Positions 45,974 through 53,919 of a stretch of 64,000 nt of DNA are shown here, in pieces. This stretch comes from Marinifilum sp. N1E240 (GTDB lineage: Bacteria > Bacteroidota > Bacteroidia > Bacteroidales > Marinifilaceae). The stretch lies in the NCBI RefSeq assembly GCF_009295825.1, contig NZ_WHKF01000010.1, positions 1-64,000 of the forward strand. Direction: 5' to 3'. Numbering within the stretch: the first letter of the stretch is position 1; every line of letters begins with the position of its first letter. The notes under the pieces were generated by a model. The model made no database searches. It saw only the letters and a list, made by a program, of their open reading frames with translations, and was not told the origin of the DNA. Both the position numbers and the translations under genes were made by a program.

Positions 45974-48013
45974 TTAAGATTTATTGTTTATGTTTTGTAT
46001 AATGCTTTCTGCAAGCATAAATGTAAAACACAATAAAATAAATGTTATCCATAAGCTACTTTCATCTCTTTGTTCGTTATAAAACTCAGATAGTTTCATT
46101 TTTGATGGAGAAATTACATTTGACATGCTTTTTATTGATGTTATTTTCGATTTAACATCTTCTTGGCTGTAATATTCTGGTATTGATTCTTTTCTTGAAT
46201 AATTGAATGAATGTGTTTCTATTATTGAATCGTTATGCCTGATGAAAAAATGCCCTGAATTCCTTATTTGATCATGCGTGTAAAGGTTTACACTTTGATT
46301 TGAAGAGTAAAATTGTTGAGGAATAAAGTCGATTTCTGAACTTATGCTTGTAATATGATATTGAATATCATTTTGCATGGTTTTAGATGCATTTACAGTA
46401 AGTGAAATATTTTTCCCTGTTTGGTCGTATAAATTGCTTTTTGTTCCTTTTGATTTTGTGAGATTGATCACACTTGGTACAAAGATTGGGTGAACAATTA
46501 AGTTTGTCCAAGTAGGTTTTAGGTTCATACTTAACTGGAAAAACTGTCCCAAACCAAAGTTATTCTTGACAAATAAATTATCCCCACCAGCCGTTTTCCA
46601 TATTGCTTCAGTAGTTGTGTTGTTGGAAGTACTCAATTTGTAGCGCTTAAATATATCAGGAAGCCTGGTATTAGATTCCAATTCTTTGAAAACATCTTTA
46701 TATATTTCAGCATGTTTTTCAATTAAGGAAAGTCTTTGTCTGCTCGAATCAATAGTGGTGTATTCGTTAGTAGATATTTCGGAAAGAAATGAATTGACAC
46801 TGGAATTAATTTTTTCTCCTGGAACGAACAGAACATTTCCTCCGTTTTTTAGATAATTTTTAATGATTTGATTTAATCCGCTTTCAATTTCCTTTATCTC
46901 ATTTAAAATAACCAGCTTATAATTGTTAAGGTTTTGGTTGTACAATTTCGATTTTTCAATATTTGTAAGCTCAAAATCACTTGAAAGTTGGAATAGTTTG
47001 CTCACATATTTATTTTCAGAAAATTCATTTATTGATAGAATATTGGAATTGTTATCAATTTTATAAGAGAAAAATAAGTTGTTGTCATAAATTATTGGAT
47101 GATCGTTTAATTCAATCTTAGCCAAACAATATCCAGTTTTGGGGTTTGTAAACTTAAGCTGTATAATTTGAGTAGAGTAGGCTTTAAGATCAGCAGAAAC
47201 AATTGCTCTAATGCTATCATTAATTTTTAATTGGACGGGAAGTTTTTCCAAATCAGTAACCGAAGTGTTTGTTAATTTAACATGTAGTTGTTGAATTTCT
47301 TTAGACTTACGATATGGCTTATCAAACCAACAACTATCTATACTGATATTATTTGCTATTTGAATTTTAAATGGTACAAAATGAATGCTCATTAAGCTAT
47401 CTGTTGTAATGTTTTCAAAATCACTTTGATATTTTTGAAAATCAGAAAAAACAAAGACATCATTTGATTCATCTTTCGTGTCAATAGTAATGTTTTTTAT
47501 TTTGTTGGATAGTTTTACGTTTACAGGTGATGGTTGTATGTCTTGAATTCTGGCGATTGCCTGATCTTTATTTAGACTGACCGAGAGATGAGAAATATCA
47601 TTACTGTACACTTTAATTTTTGCATCATCGGGTACCGATTTAATTAATTCAAAGGCTTTGTTTTTAGCAATTTCCAGAGCATTTCCTTCTTCGGTATTCC
47701 CATTCATGCTAAACGAATTATCAATATAAATGCTTAGTCTTTCCTGTTTATGGGAGTTATTGAGCTTAGAATTTAGACTCGGTTGAGCAAAGGCGATAAT
47801 TACACACCCCAAAGCCAATAATCGTAAGAGTAAGATCAATAATTTCTTTAGTTTTGATTTCCGTTTGTTTTCGGTATTAAAGTTTTTTAAAAATCTAAGG
47901 TTACTGAAATATACTTTTGTGAATCTTTTAAAATTAAAAAGATGTATGATGATTGGAATGATCAGCAGAAATAAAAACCAAAGAATATGAGGATTCAAAA
48001 ATTGAATTGACAT
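45974..48013 (-). CDS. BatA-N/VWA-domain membrane protein
   Basis: The 679-residue product begins with a BatA N-terminal (aerotolerance regulator) module: a membrane segment (about 8-26), 'FKRFTKVYFSNLRFLKNF' and a second segment (about 58-77). A VWA-like domain follows with a MIDAS-type 'DNSFSMNG' (Asp-x-Ser-x-Ser). The large periplasmic part is beta-rich and includes a 'FVPGEKINSSVNSFL' segment of class-I glutamine-amidotransferase-like shape. A final membrane helix is at about 653-672. Bat-type proteins in Bacteroidota act in stress tolerance and chaperone-like assemblies, but no MoxR, BatB or BatD neighbour is here. It starts 51 bp after the TonB receptor, so they may be co-transcribed. 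Confidence 0.82.
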   Translation of the reverse strand: MSIQFLNPHILWFLFLLIIPIIIHLFNFKRFTKVYFSNLRFLKNFNTENKRKSKLKKLLILLLRLLALGCVIIAFAQPSLNSKLNNSHKQERLSIYIDNSFSMNGNTEEGNALEIAKNKAFELIKSVPDDAKIKVYSNDISHLSVSLNKDQAIARIQDIQPSPVNVKLSNKIKNITIDTKDESNDVFVFSDFQKYQSDFENITTDSLMSIHFVPFKIQIANNISIDSCWFDKPYRKSKEIQQLHVKLTNTSVTDLEKLPVQLKINDSIRAIVSADLKAYSTQIIQLKFTNPKTGYCLAKIELNDHPIIYDNNLFFSYKIDNNSNILSINEFSENKYVSKLFQLSSDFELTNIEKSKLYNQNLNNYKLVILNEIKEIESGLNQIIKNYLKNGGNVLFVPGEKINSSVNSFLSEISTNEYTTIDSSRQRLSLIEKHAEIYKDVFKELESNTRLPDIFKRYKLSTSNNTTTEAIWKTAGGDNLFVKNNFGLGQFFQLSMNLKPTWTNLIVHPIFVPSVINLTKSKGTKSNLYDQTGKNISLTVNASKTMQNDIQYHITSISSEIDFIPQQFYSSNQSVNLYTHDQIRNSGHFFIRHNDSIIETHSFNYSRKESIPEYYSQEDVKSKITSIKSMSNVISPSKMKLSEFYNEQRDESSLWITFILLCFTFMLAESIIQNINNKS

Positions 48014-48064
48014 TGTTTTTTACTTGTAATTGTTAATAGAATTGATAAAAATAAGATTCATTCA

Positions 48065-50470
48065 TTAAAATTTGGCACTCAACTTTAAATTCAACTTTCG
48101 ACCAGTTAAATAGTTTGGGATTGCGTACTGATTTCCTGAAACATCTTTAATCCATAAATAAGAGATTGTATTGTTGATATCCAGCACATTAAAAATCTCG
48201 AGTCCCAACCACATCGATTTAAAGTGTTTTAAGAAACCTCTTTTGTTCATCTTCTCATCGACAAGTATTTTTGAAAAGCCTAAATCAATTCTTTTGTAGT
48301 TTGGCATTCGAAATGAACCTCCATTTTTTCCATTTTTGGGACTCCATACTGGTAATTTACCTCCATAAAATAAGCTCAAATGCATTTTATACGATGGGTT
48401 ATTTGGCAGGTAATCCTGAAAAAACATTGAAAAATTAAACCTCTGATCTGTTGGACGCGGAATAGAAGACATTTGATCTCCAATGATATTTTCTTCTGTT
48501 TTCATTATGGATAGGCTAGCCCAGGATTCCGTTCCAGGTACAAATTCACCATTTATACGTAAATCGAGTCCTGCAGCATATCCTTTTGCTTTTTGATCAG
48601 CGTAATAACGAATTCGGACATTTTCGATGTCGTAAGGAGTTACTGAAACTAAATCTTTATAATATAATTCGCTGGAAAATTTGAACGGTCTGTCCCAAGC
48701 GGTAAAGTAGTATTCCTGACCTAGTACGTAATGAATTGATTTTTGAAATTCCAATTTTGGGCTAATATTTCCATCAATCATCAGCATTTCCCGATAGGAT
48801 GGGACTTGTTTATAATACCCGGCAGCCAAACGGAATTTCACTTTATTTTTCCAATCGGGAATGTAATTTAATGACGCGCGAGGCGAAAAAATCTCTTTTT
48901 TGTTGTAATCCCAGTAATGATATCGTACACCACCGGTAAGTTGTAATTCTCCATTTTCTAACTCAATAAGTTTTGTTGCCTGGACAAATGATTTATAATG
49001 TTTTGAATCGATTTTGTTTTTGGCATTTCTTGCGTAAGCTAACAGTACATCCGAATCGGAAACTGGGACTGAATAACCTGCAGAATCCTGATATTGCCAT
49101 TCATTTATTTTATCATCTACCTCTTCAGATTTTATTCCAACTCCCCATTGAAGAAACCAATCATTTATAGAATGATCACCTTTTACATCCAGAGTGTAAA
49201 CATCTTTTTCAAGTTTATTTCTCGCATGATCAATGAAAGTTCCAACTCCTAAATTTTCAATACTTTCATTTGTTGATCCTCCTTGGGAGACAAATAAATC
49301 GCTTAAGTAGTATTGTCCCATAATATCAAATTTTTCTTCTTCAGTGGTTTGATATCTGCTACCAATTAATCGAATTAAAGAGTTTGAATTCGGGTGATAT
49401 TTAAAGGTGAAGGCTTGCGTATTGGTTTTAAATTCGTCTTTTTCCTGACCCTCAAAATAGATTTTGAGTTGTAAGGCATTACTTATTGTTCCAAATGAAG
49501 TCGTCCTGTTTTCAGGTCTAAACCTATAATCGTTCTCACTAAAACTAATCCAGGTATGAAGGCTAATTGCTGAACTAAAACGATAATTTATCAATGCCTG
49601 AAAATCTTTAAAATTTGGCTCATATTCTCCTTTGGTGTCGAGAGATTGTAGCAGATAACGATTGGTTTTGTATCGTGCTCCTGCGATATAGGAGAATTTT
49701 TGGTTTTTACTTTTATCGCCAATATGCGCTGACGCTCCAAGCATACTTATCTCTGTGGAAGCTTCAAAACTGCCGGGGTCTTTGTATTTTATATCTAAAA
49801 CCGATGAAAGTTTATCTCCATATTTAGCATCGAAACCTCCTGATGAAAATTGAATTGAAGAAACCAAATCTGGATTAATAATACTAAGTCCTTCCTGCTG
49901 TCCAGAGCGAATTAGATTTGGACGATGAATCTCTATTTCATTAATATAGACTAAATTTTCATCGAAATTACCACCTCGAACCGTATACTGAGAACTCAAT
50001 TCATTATTGGAACTAACTCCGGGAAGAGTTTTTATAATCTGTTCAATTTTACCACTACCGGTAACTGGTATTTGATCTATGTGTTTGGTATTGATAGCAG
50101 TTGCTTTACTTCTTATATTTTGATCAGCATCGACCCTAATTTCTTGAATGTTTTCTTGTTTTAAATGTAAGGTTACTTGCAACTTTTTCGCCTCACCATT
50201 TTTCAAAACAATATTTTTCTGATAATCCTGAAAGCTAATATGAGTTATAAGTAATGTAATTCTATCGTTAGCTTTTACATTAAGATAAAAGTTACCTAAA
50301 CTGTCGCTACTTGTAATTTGCTCGTGATTTTTGATGCTTATGTGCGCTCCTGTAACAGGATTATTACTGGAATCGTGAATTGTACCATTGATAGTAGAGT
50401 TTTGAGCTTGAGATATTAGTGGTAATATCAAAAAACAAATTAACACAATACGAGAAATAGATTGAATCAT
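48065..50470 (-). CDS. TonB-dependent outer-membrane receptor
   Basis: The 801-residue product has a signal peptide ('LPLISQA-QN'), a carboxypeptidase-regulatory domain (about 25-110, 'INGTIHDSSNNPVTGAHISI'), a plug (about 115-225, 'GKIEQIIKTLPGVSSNNELS', 'YTVRGGNFDENLVYINEIEI') and a C-terminal 22-stranded barrel, ending with aromatic Phe ('LNLKLSAKF'). It should import a ligand through the outer membrane with TonB. No SusD partner is present, so it is not a SusCD glycan uptake pair. The ligand is unknown. It is the first gene of the minus-strand set with the VWA protein and perhaps the kinase. Confidence 0.9.
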   Translation of the reverse strand: MIQSISRIVLICFLILPLISQAQNSTINGTIHDSSNNPVTGAHISIKNHEQITSSDSLGNFYLNVKANDRITLLITHISFQDYQKNIVLKNGEAKKLQVTLHLKQENIQEIRVDADQNIRSKATAINTKHIDQIPVTGSGKIEQIIKTLPGVSSNNELSSQYTVRGGNFDENLVYINEIEIHRPNLIRSGQQEGLSIINPDLVSSIQFSSGGFDAKYGDKLSSVLDIKYKDPGSFEASTEISMLGASAHIGDKSKNQKFSYIAGARYKTNRYLLQSLDTKGEYEPNFKDFQALINYRFSSAISLHTWISFSENDYRFRPENRTTSFGTISNALQLKIYFEGQEKDEFKTNTQAFTFKYHPNSNSLIRLIGSRYQTTEEEKFDIMGQYYLSDLFVSQGGSTNESIENLGVGTFIDHARNKLEKDVYTLDVKGDHSINDWFLQWGVGIKSEEVDDKINEWQYQDSAGYSVPVSDSDVLLAYARNAKNKIDSKHYKSFVQATKLIELENGELQLTGGVRYHYWDYNKKEIFSPRASLNYIPDWKNKVKFRLAAGYYKQVPSYREMLMIDGNISPKLEFQKSIHYVLGQEYYFTAWDRPFKFSSELYYKDLVSVTPYDIENVRIRYYADQKAKGYAAGLDLRINGEFVPGTESWASLSIMKTEENIIGDQMSSIPRPTDQRFNFSMFFQDYLPNNPSYKMHLSLFYGGKLPVWSPKNGKNGGSFRMPNYKRIDLGFSKILVDEKMNKRGFLKHFKSMWLGLEIFNVLDINNTISYLWIKDVSGNQYAIPNYLTGRKLNLKLSAKF

Positions 50471-50655
50471 AAAATTAAATTACAGTGCAAATTATAGTAT
50501 TGGATTAGTTCCGGAAAATAACCAAAACACCAATATACAAAGCAATTTGAAAATAATGAACATTTTGCATAAAATTTAAAATACGGAAATTCAGATGCTT
50601 ATTCATTTAAGTCAATTATCTTTACAAATCTTAACTTCTAAAATCTAAATTTATT

Positions 50656-51882
50656 ATGAAATTGTTCGAATTAAAGGCTATATTTTTGTCTTTTTTGTTT
50701 CTCAGTAATCTTGTATTTACATCTTGTGAAAGTTTTGAACAGAAGGCAGCTAAAATTCATAATCATGCATTTACTATTGATACACATGTTGATACTCCAT
50801 ATCATTTGTTAGATAAAGATTTTAACATAGCTGAATATCATGAATATACTCCAGGAGGTAGCAGAGTTGATTTTCTAAGAATGAAGGAAGGTGGATTAGA
50901 TGGAATATTTTTTGCGGCGTTTACATCTCAAAGAGATAGAACTGAAGAAAACATTCAAATTGCCAGGGAAAAAGCCGATGAATTGATCGATTCCATTCAT
51001 TCAGCATGTAAGCAGCACAATCAATTGGCTGAAGTTGCTACAAGTGTTGAAGATGGGTACCGACTTGAAAAGGAAGGTAAACGAGCCATTTATATCGGGC
51101 TGGAGAATGGATTTCCGATTGGGACTACAATTTCTGAGGTGGAACGATATTACGATAAAGGCGTGAGATACATTACGCTTTGTCATACATCTAATAATGA
51201 TATTTGTGATTCCTCTACCGACAGAAAGGGAGCTGAATTTAATGGATTAAGTGAGTTTGGAGAACAAGTGGTGAAAGAGATGAATCGATTGGGAATTTTA
51301 ATTGATGTTTCTCACATTTCGGATAGTGCATTTTATGATGTTATAAATTTGTCAAAAACACCTGTATTAGCATCTCACTCTTGTGCACGTGCGGTTTGCG
51401 ATAGCCCAAGAAATCTTAACGATGACATGTTGAAAGCTTTGGCTGAAAATGGCGGTGTTATTCAAATGTGTATACTTGACGATTACGTTAAGGCAGCAAA
51501 TAAAAATACCGAGCGATATAAAAAAGAATTGGAATTGCGCGAGCGATACAGGAAAGCAGGAAAAATGACTCCGGAAGAGGAGAAGAAAATTTGGGATGAG
51601 TGGAGACAACTTCAAATTGATTATCCTAAAGAGAAACCAACCGTTTCTGATGCAGTAGATCATATCGATCATATTGTGAAGACGATAGGTGTTGATTACG
51701 TTGGAATTGGAACCGACTTTGATGGCGGTGGTGGATTAAAAGATTGTGTTGATGTTAGCCAAATGATGAACATTACCATTGAGTTGCTTAAAAGAGATTA
51801 TTCAGCAGAAGATATACATAAAATCTGGGGAGGTAATTTTATGCGTGTTTTTAAGGAGATTGAGTTGTACGCAAAGAGATAG
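50656..51882 (+). CDS. Membrane dipeptidase, M19 family lipoprotein
   Basis: The 408-residue product has a lipobox with Cys24 ('VFTSC'). The M19 zinc dipeptidase fold is clear: His44 and Asp46 in 'IDTHVDTP', bridging Glu150 in 'GLENG', His in 'DVSHIS' and in 'LASHS', and Asp in 'GTDFDGG'. The enzyme hydrolyses dipeptides, often with D-amino acids, and may recycle cell-wall peptides or scavenge nutrients outside the inner membrane. A charged insertion (about 278-320) is present. It is divergently transcribed from the TonB receptor across a 185-bp gap. Confidence 0.92.
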   Translation: MKLFELKAIFLSFLFLSNLVFTSCESFEQKAAKIHNHAFTIDTHVDTPYHLLDKDFNIAEYHEYTPGGSRVDFLRMKEGGLDGIFFAAFTSQRDRTEENIQIAREKADELIDSIHSACKQHNQLAEVATSVEDGYRLEKEGKRAIYIGLENGFPIGTTISEVERYYDKGVRYITLCHTSNNDICDSSTDRKGAEFNGLSEFGEQVVKEMNRLGILIDVSHISDSAFYDVINLSKTPVLASHSCARAVCDSPRNLNDDMLKALAENGGVIQMCILDDYVKAANKNTERYKKELELRERYRKAGKMTPEEEKKIWDEWRQLQIDYPKEKPTVSDAVDHIDHIVKTIGVDYVGIGTDFDGGGGLKDCVDVSQMMNITIELLKRDYSAEDIHKIWGGNFMRVFKEIELYAKR

Positions 51883-51932
51883 AGATAATTTGTAGCTGTT
51901 CCTAAACAAGTTTTTTGGTAAAGCTTATTTTA

Positions 51933-51940
51933 TACATTTG
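51933..51940 (+). promoter_or_regulatory. Bacteroidota -7 promoter box
   Basis: TACATTTG fits TAnnTTTG and is 26 bases before the GTG start of the LMW-phosphatase-like gene. A TTTG at 51914-51917 lies upstream with a spacing of 15 rather than 19-20. Confidence 0.4.
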
Positions 51941-51966
51941 TTGAATTAATAAAAATTGATGTTCAA

Positions 51967-52392
51967 GTGAAGAAAGTATTGGTAATTAGCGATAAAAATG
52001 AAGCTCGTTCTCAAATGGCTGAGAAATGGCTGAATTACTATGGAAAAAAGCACATAAATGTATGGAGTGCCGGTTTATTGAAAGGTAAGATTAATGTTAT
52101 GGCTCAAAAGGCAATGGCTGAAGCTGTAATGGATATACCTGAATACAAATCGAAATGCCTTTCAGATTTGGATGAAAAAGAATTTGATTTCGTATTGTGT
52201 TTCGATAAGAATTTATCAGATAAATTACCAGAATTGATTGGAAATCCTGAAATTAAGATATTTGATCTGCCTGATCCTGCCAAAGTAGAAGGAGAGGAGA
52301 ACGTGAAATTACAAGCTTATAATGCTGTTTGTAATGCTGTTGATGATGCATGTTTTGTTTTTGTACAGGAACATTTCAGGATTGTTCCATAA
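51967..52392 (+). CDS. LMW phosphatase/arsenate reductase-like protein without catalytic Cys
   Basis: The 141-residue product starts at GTG 51967; no better in-frame ATG lies near. It has the fold of low-molecular-weight tyrosine phosphatases and ArsC-type arsenate reductases. The P-loop reads 'VISDKNEARSQMAE', where Ser8 replaces the nucleophilic Cys of C-x5-R-S, while Arg14 and Ser15 remain. The acid-bearing 'DLPDP' is retained. Without the thiolate it should not hydrolyse phosphate or reduce arsenate, so it may bind phosphoproteins or be a regulatory remnant. It is in a single-gene unit with its own promoter and a terminator downstream. Confidence 0.8.
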   Translation: MKKVLVISDKNEARSQMAEKWLNYYGKKHINVWSAGLLKGKINVMAQKAMAEAVMDIPEYKSKCLSDLDEKEFDFVLCFDKNLSDKLPELIGNPEIKIFDLPDPAKVEGEENVKLQAYNAVCNAVDDACFVFVQEHFRIVP

Positions 52393-52471
52393 ATTTGATA
52401 TATGTATTGATAAACATTTTGAGCGTAAATTGCTTATTATCTGAATAAAAAAATAAATAGGAATATGTTCT

Positions 52472-52504
52472 ACGGGATTCAAATATTGAATCCCGTTTTT
52501 TATT
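52472..52504 (+). terminator. Rho-independent terminator
   Basis: The 11-bp perfect arms 52472-52482 and 52486-52496 (acgggattcaa / ttgaatcccgt) are followed by a T-run. It ends the LMW-phosphatase-like transcript about 80 bases after the stop codon. Confidence 0.92.
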
Positions 52505-52843
52505 TGACTAGCTGAAGATAGTGAACTCCTCTCATTTTAAACTCATTAATAAATAGCTTGATTATGAAATCTTATGGAAATAGTTTCTTCATGATTTAGT
52601 TGTTGATGTAGAGCATTATTTTCGTATTAATAATAACCTTACATGGTGCAAGTGCTTGACAAGGACTCGGATAATTTGTAATTTTATTATAAATCCGATA
52701 CCGAAAGGCAATTAGAACAGATAAGTTTATGACATACGTAATCCTACAAATATTAACTGGTTGTCTTCACGAAAAAAAACGGAATAAAATCTCTCATTAT
52801 CCTACCAAAAATAAACCTTTTATTTTATAAGAATCTATTCATT

Positions 52844-52851
52844 AAAGGAGG
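52844..52851 (+). promoter_or_regulatory. Strong Shine-Dalgarno sequence
   Basis: AAAGGAGG lies 5 bases before the ATG at 52857. It is exceptional here, since the other genes in this window start without a clear SD, as is usual in Bacteroidota. Confidence 0.8.
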
Positions 52852-52856
52852 CGAAG

Positions 52857-53297
52857 ATGAAAAATAATATTGGAGTTTGGTTAGACACCGAAAAAGCCTA
52901 TATCATTACATTAAAAAATGATGAAAGTCATGTGGAAATAATTGAATCAGATGTGGAAACACGAGTTCGTTTTAAAGGGGAAACAAAAGCATATTCCAAA
53001 ATGGGGAATCAGTTTATTAACCCAGCTAAAAGAATGACTCACCGGAGGAGGCATCAATTTAAGCAATATTTTGAGGAGATTACAGATTGCCTTTCAGAAG
53101 CAGAGGAGATTTATCTTTTCGGTCCGGCTGAAACCAAAGTGCATTTGGCAAAACATTTGAGTAAGGATTCAAATTTAAAGGATAGAATCCGTAAAATTGA
53201 ATCTGAAGATCAGATGACAGAAAAGCAAATGATTGCTTGTGTAAAGAATATTTTTAAGAAAGATAAAGTGAATGTAAATGTTCGTATCAGACATTAA
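52857..53297 (+). CDS. eRF1-domain/host-attachment-like small protein
   Basis: The 146-residue product starts 'KNNIGVWLDTEKAYIITL' and continues with 'IESDVETRVRFKG', then 'HRRRHQFKQYFEEITDCL', 'EEIYLFGPAETKVHLAKHL' and 'EDQMTEKQMIACVKNIFKK'. This layout, a nucleotide-fold with a 'GPAE' segment, resembles small bacterial proteins related to the eRF1 middle domain and the BaeRF group; this is recognition of pattern only. The product is cytoplasmic, and a role near ribosomes or stress is only inference. It has a strong SD and a hairpin terminator downstream. Confidence 0.65.
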   Translation: MKNNIGVWLDTEKAYIITLKNDESHVEIIESDVETRVRFKGETKAYSKMGNQFINPAKRMTHRRRHQFKQYFEEITDCLSEAEEIYLFGPAETKVHLAKHLSKDSNLKDRIRKIESEDQMTEKQMIACVKNIFKKDKVNVNVRIRH

Positions 53298-53341
53298 GTA
53301 AGGAAAAATAGTGGTATAAATACAATAGGTAAGTAAGGCGG

Positions 53342-53402
53342 TTCCCAGTTTTGAGTTTTGTTAGATTGCCATCGAAGCAGAATTCAAAGCTGGGAATTTT
53401 TG
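53342..53402 (+). terminator. Imperfect hairpin terminator
   Basis: The arms 53342-53359 and 53378-53396 (starting ttcccag, ending ctgggaa) pair with few mismatches, followed by a T-run. It probably ends the gene at 52857. Confidence 0.75.
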
Positions 53403-53476
53403 CTGTTTGGTATTTTTTATCTGAATATTTAATTTAGCATATAGTTTAATTTTAGAAGAAATCTTTATAACAGAAA

Positions 53477-53887
53477 ATGGTTCATCAAGTAGAAATTACA
53501 TTACCTGCCTATTCAAGAGGATATCACCTTATTGATTCGGAGATTATAAATCAATTGTCAAATTTACCTGAAGTTGGAATTTTGCATTTGTTCATTAAGC
53601 ATACTTCTGCTGCCTTAAGCATTAATGAAAATGCAGACCCATCTGTTCGTGAGGATTTTGAATCTATCATGAATCATTTGGTGCCAGAAAATCAGCCATA
53701 TTATACTCATATTTACGAAGGTGCAGACGATATGCCAGCTCATGTAAAAGCAAGCTTGCTTGGTCCCGATTTAACAATTCCAATTCGTAATGGAAGTTTA
53801 AATTTGGGAACCTGGCAAGGAATTTATTTGTGTGAATTCAGAAATAGAGGAGGACGTCGTAAAATTGTTGCTACGATCTATTCATAA
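53477..53887 (+). CDS. yjbQ: YjbQ family protein (UPF0047)
   Basis: The 136-residue product has the full YjbQ signature: 'LHLFIKHTSAALSINENADP' (about 36-55), 'DMPAHVKASLLG' (about 84-95), 'LNLGTWQGIYLCEFR' (about 108-122) and a C-terminal 'GGRRKIVATIYS'. Family members have been described as secondary thiamine-phosphate synthases and are widespread in bacteria and archaea; the physiological role is uncertain. The length is typical. It is convergent with the aminopeptidase gene, sharing the terminator at 53890. Confidence 0.92.
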   Translation: MVHQVEITLPAYSRGYHLIDSEIINQLSNLPEVGILHLFIKHTSAALSINENADPSVREDFESIMNHLVPENQPYYTHIYEGADDMPAHVKASLLGPDLTIPIRNGSLNLGTWQGIYLCEFRNRGGRRKIVATIYS

Positions 53888-53889
53888 AA

Positions 53890-53914
53890 AAACGCCTCAA
53901 TTAATGAGGCGTTT
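53890..53914. terminator. Bidirectional terminator
   Basis: The 10-bp arms 53890-53899 and 53905-53914 (aaacgcctca / tgaggcgttt) are flanked by A-run and T-rich sequence. It lies between yjbQ and the convergent aminopeptidase gene. Confidence 0.9.
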
Positions 53915-53919
53915 AAATT

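Larger units (their letters stand above)
52393..52856. other. Intergenic region
   Basis: This 464-bp gap holds the terminator at 52472 and, from about 52510 onward, an AT-rich leader with no recognised gene. A near-match to a promoter ('ggataatttgta' around 52668) and the strong SD at 52844 serve the downstream gene. Confidence 0.5.
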
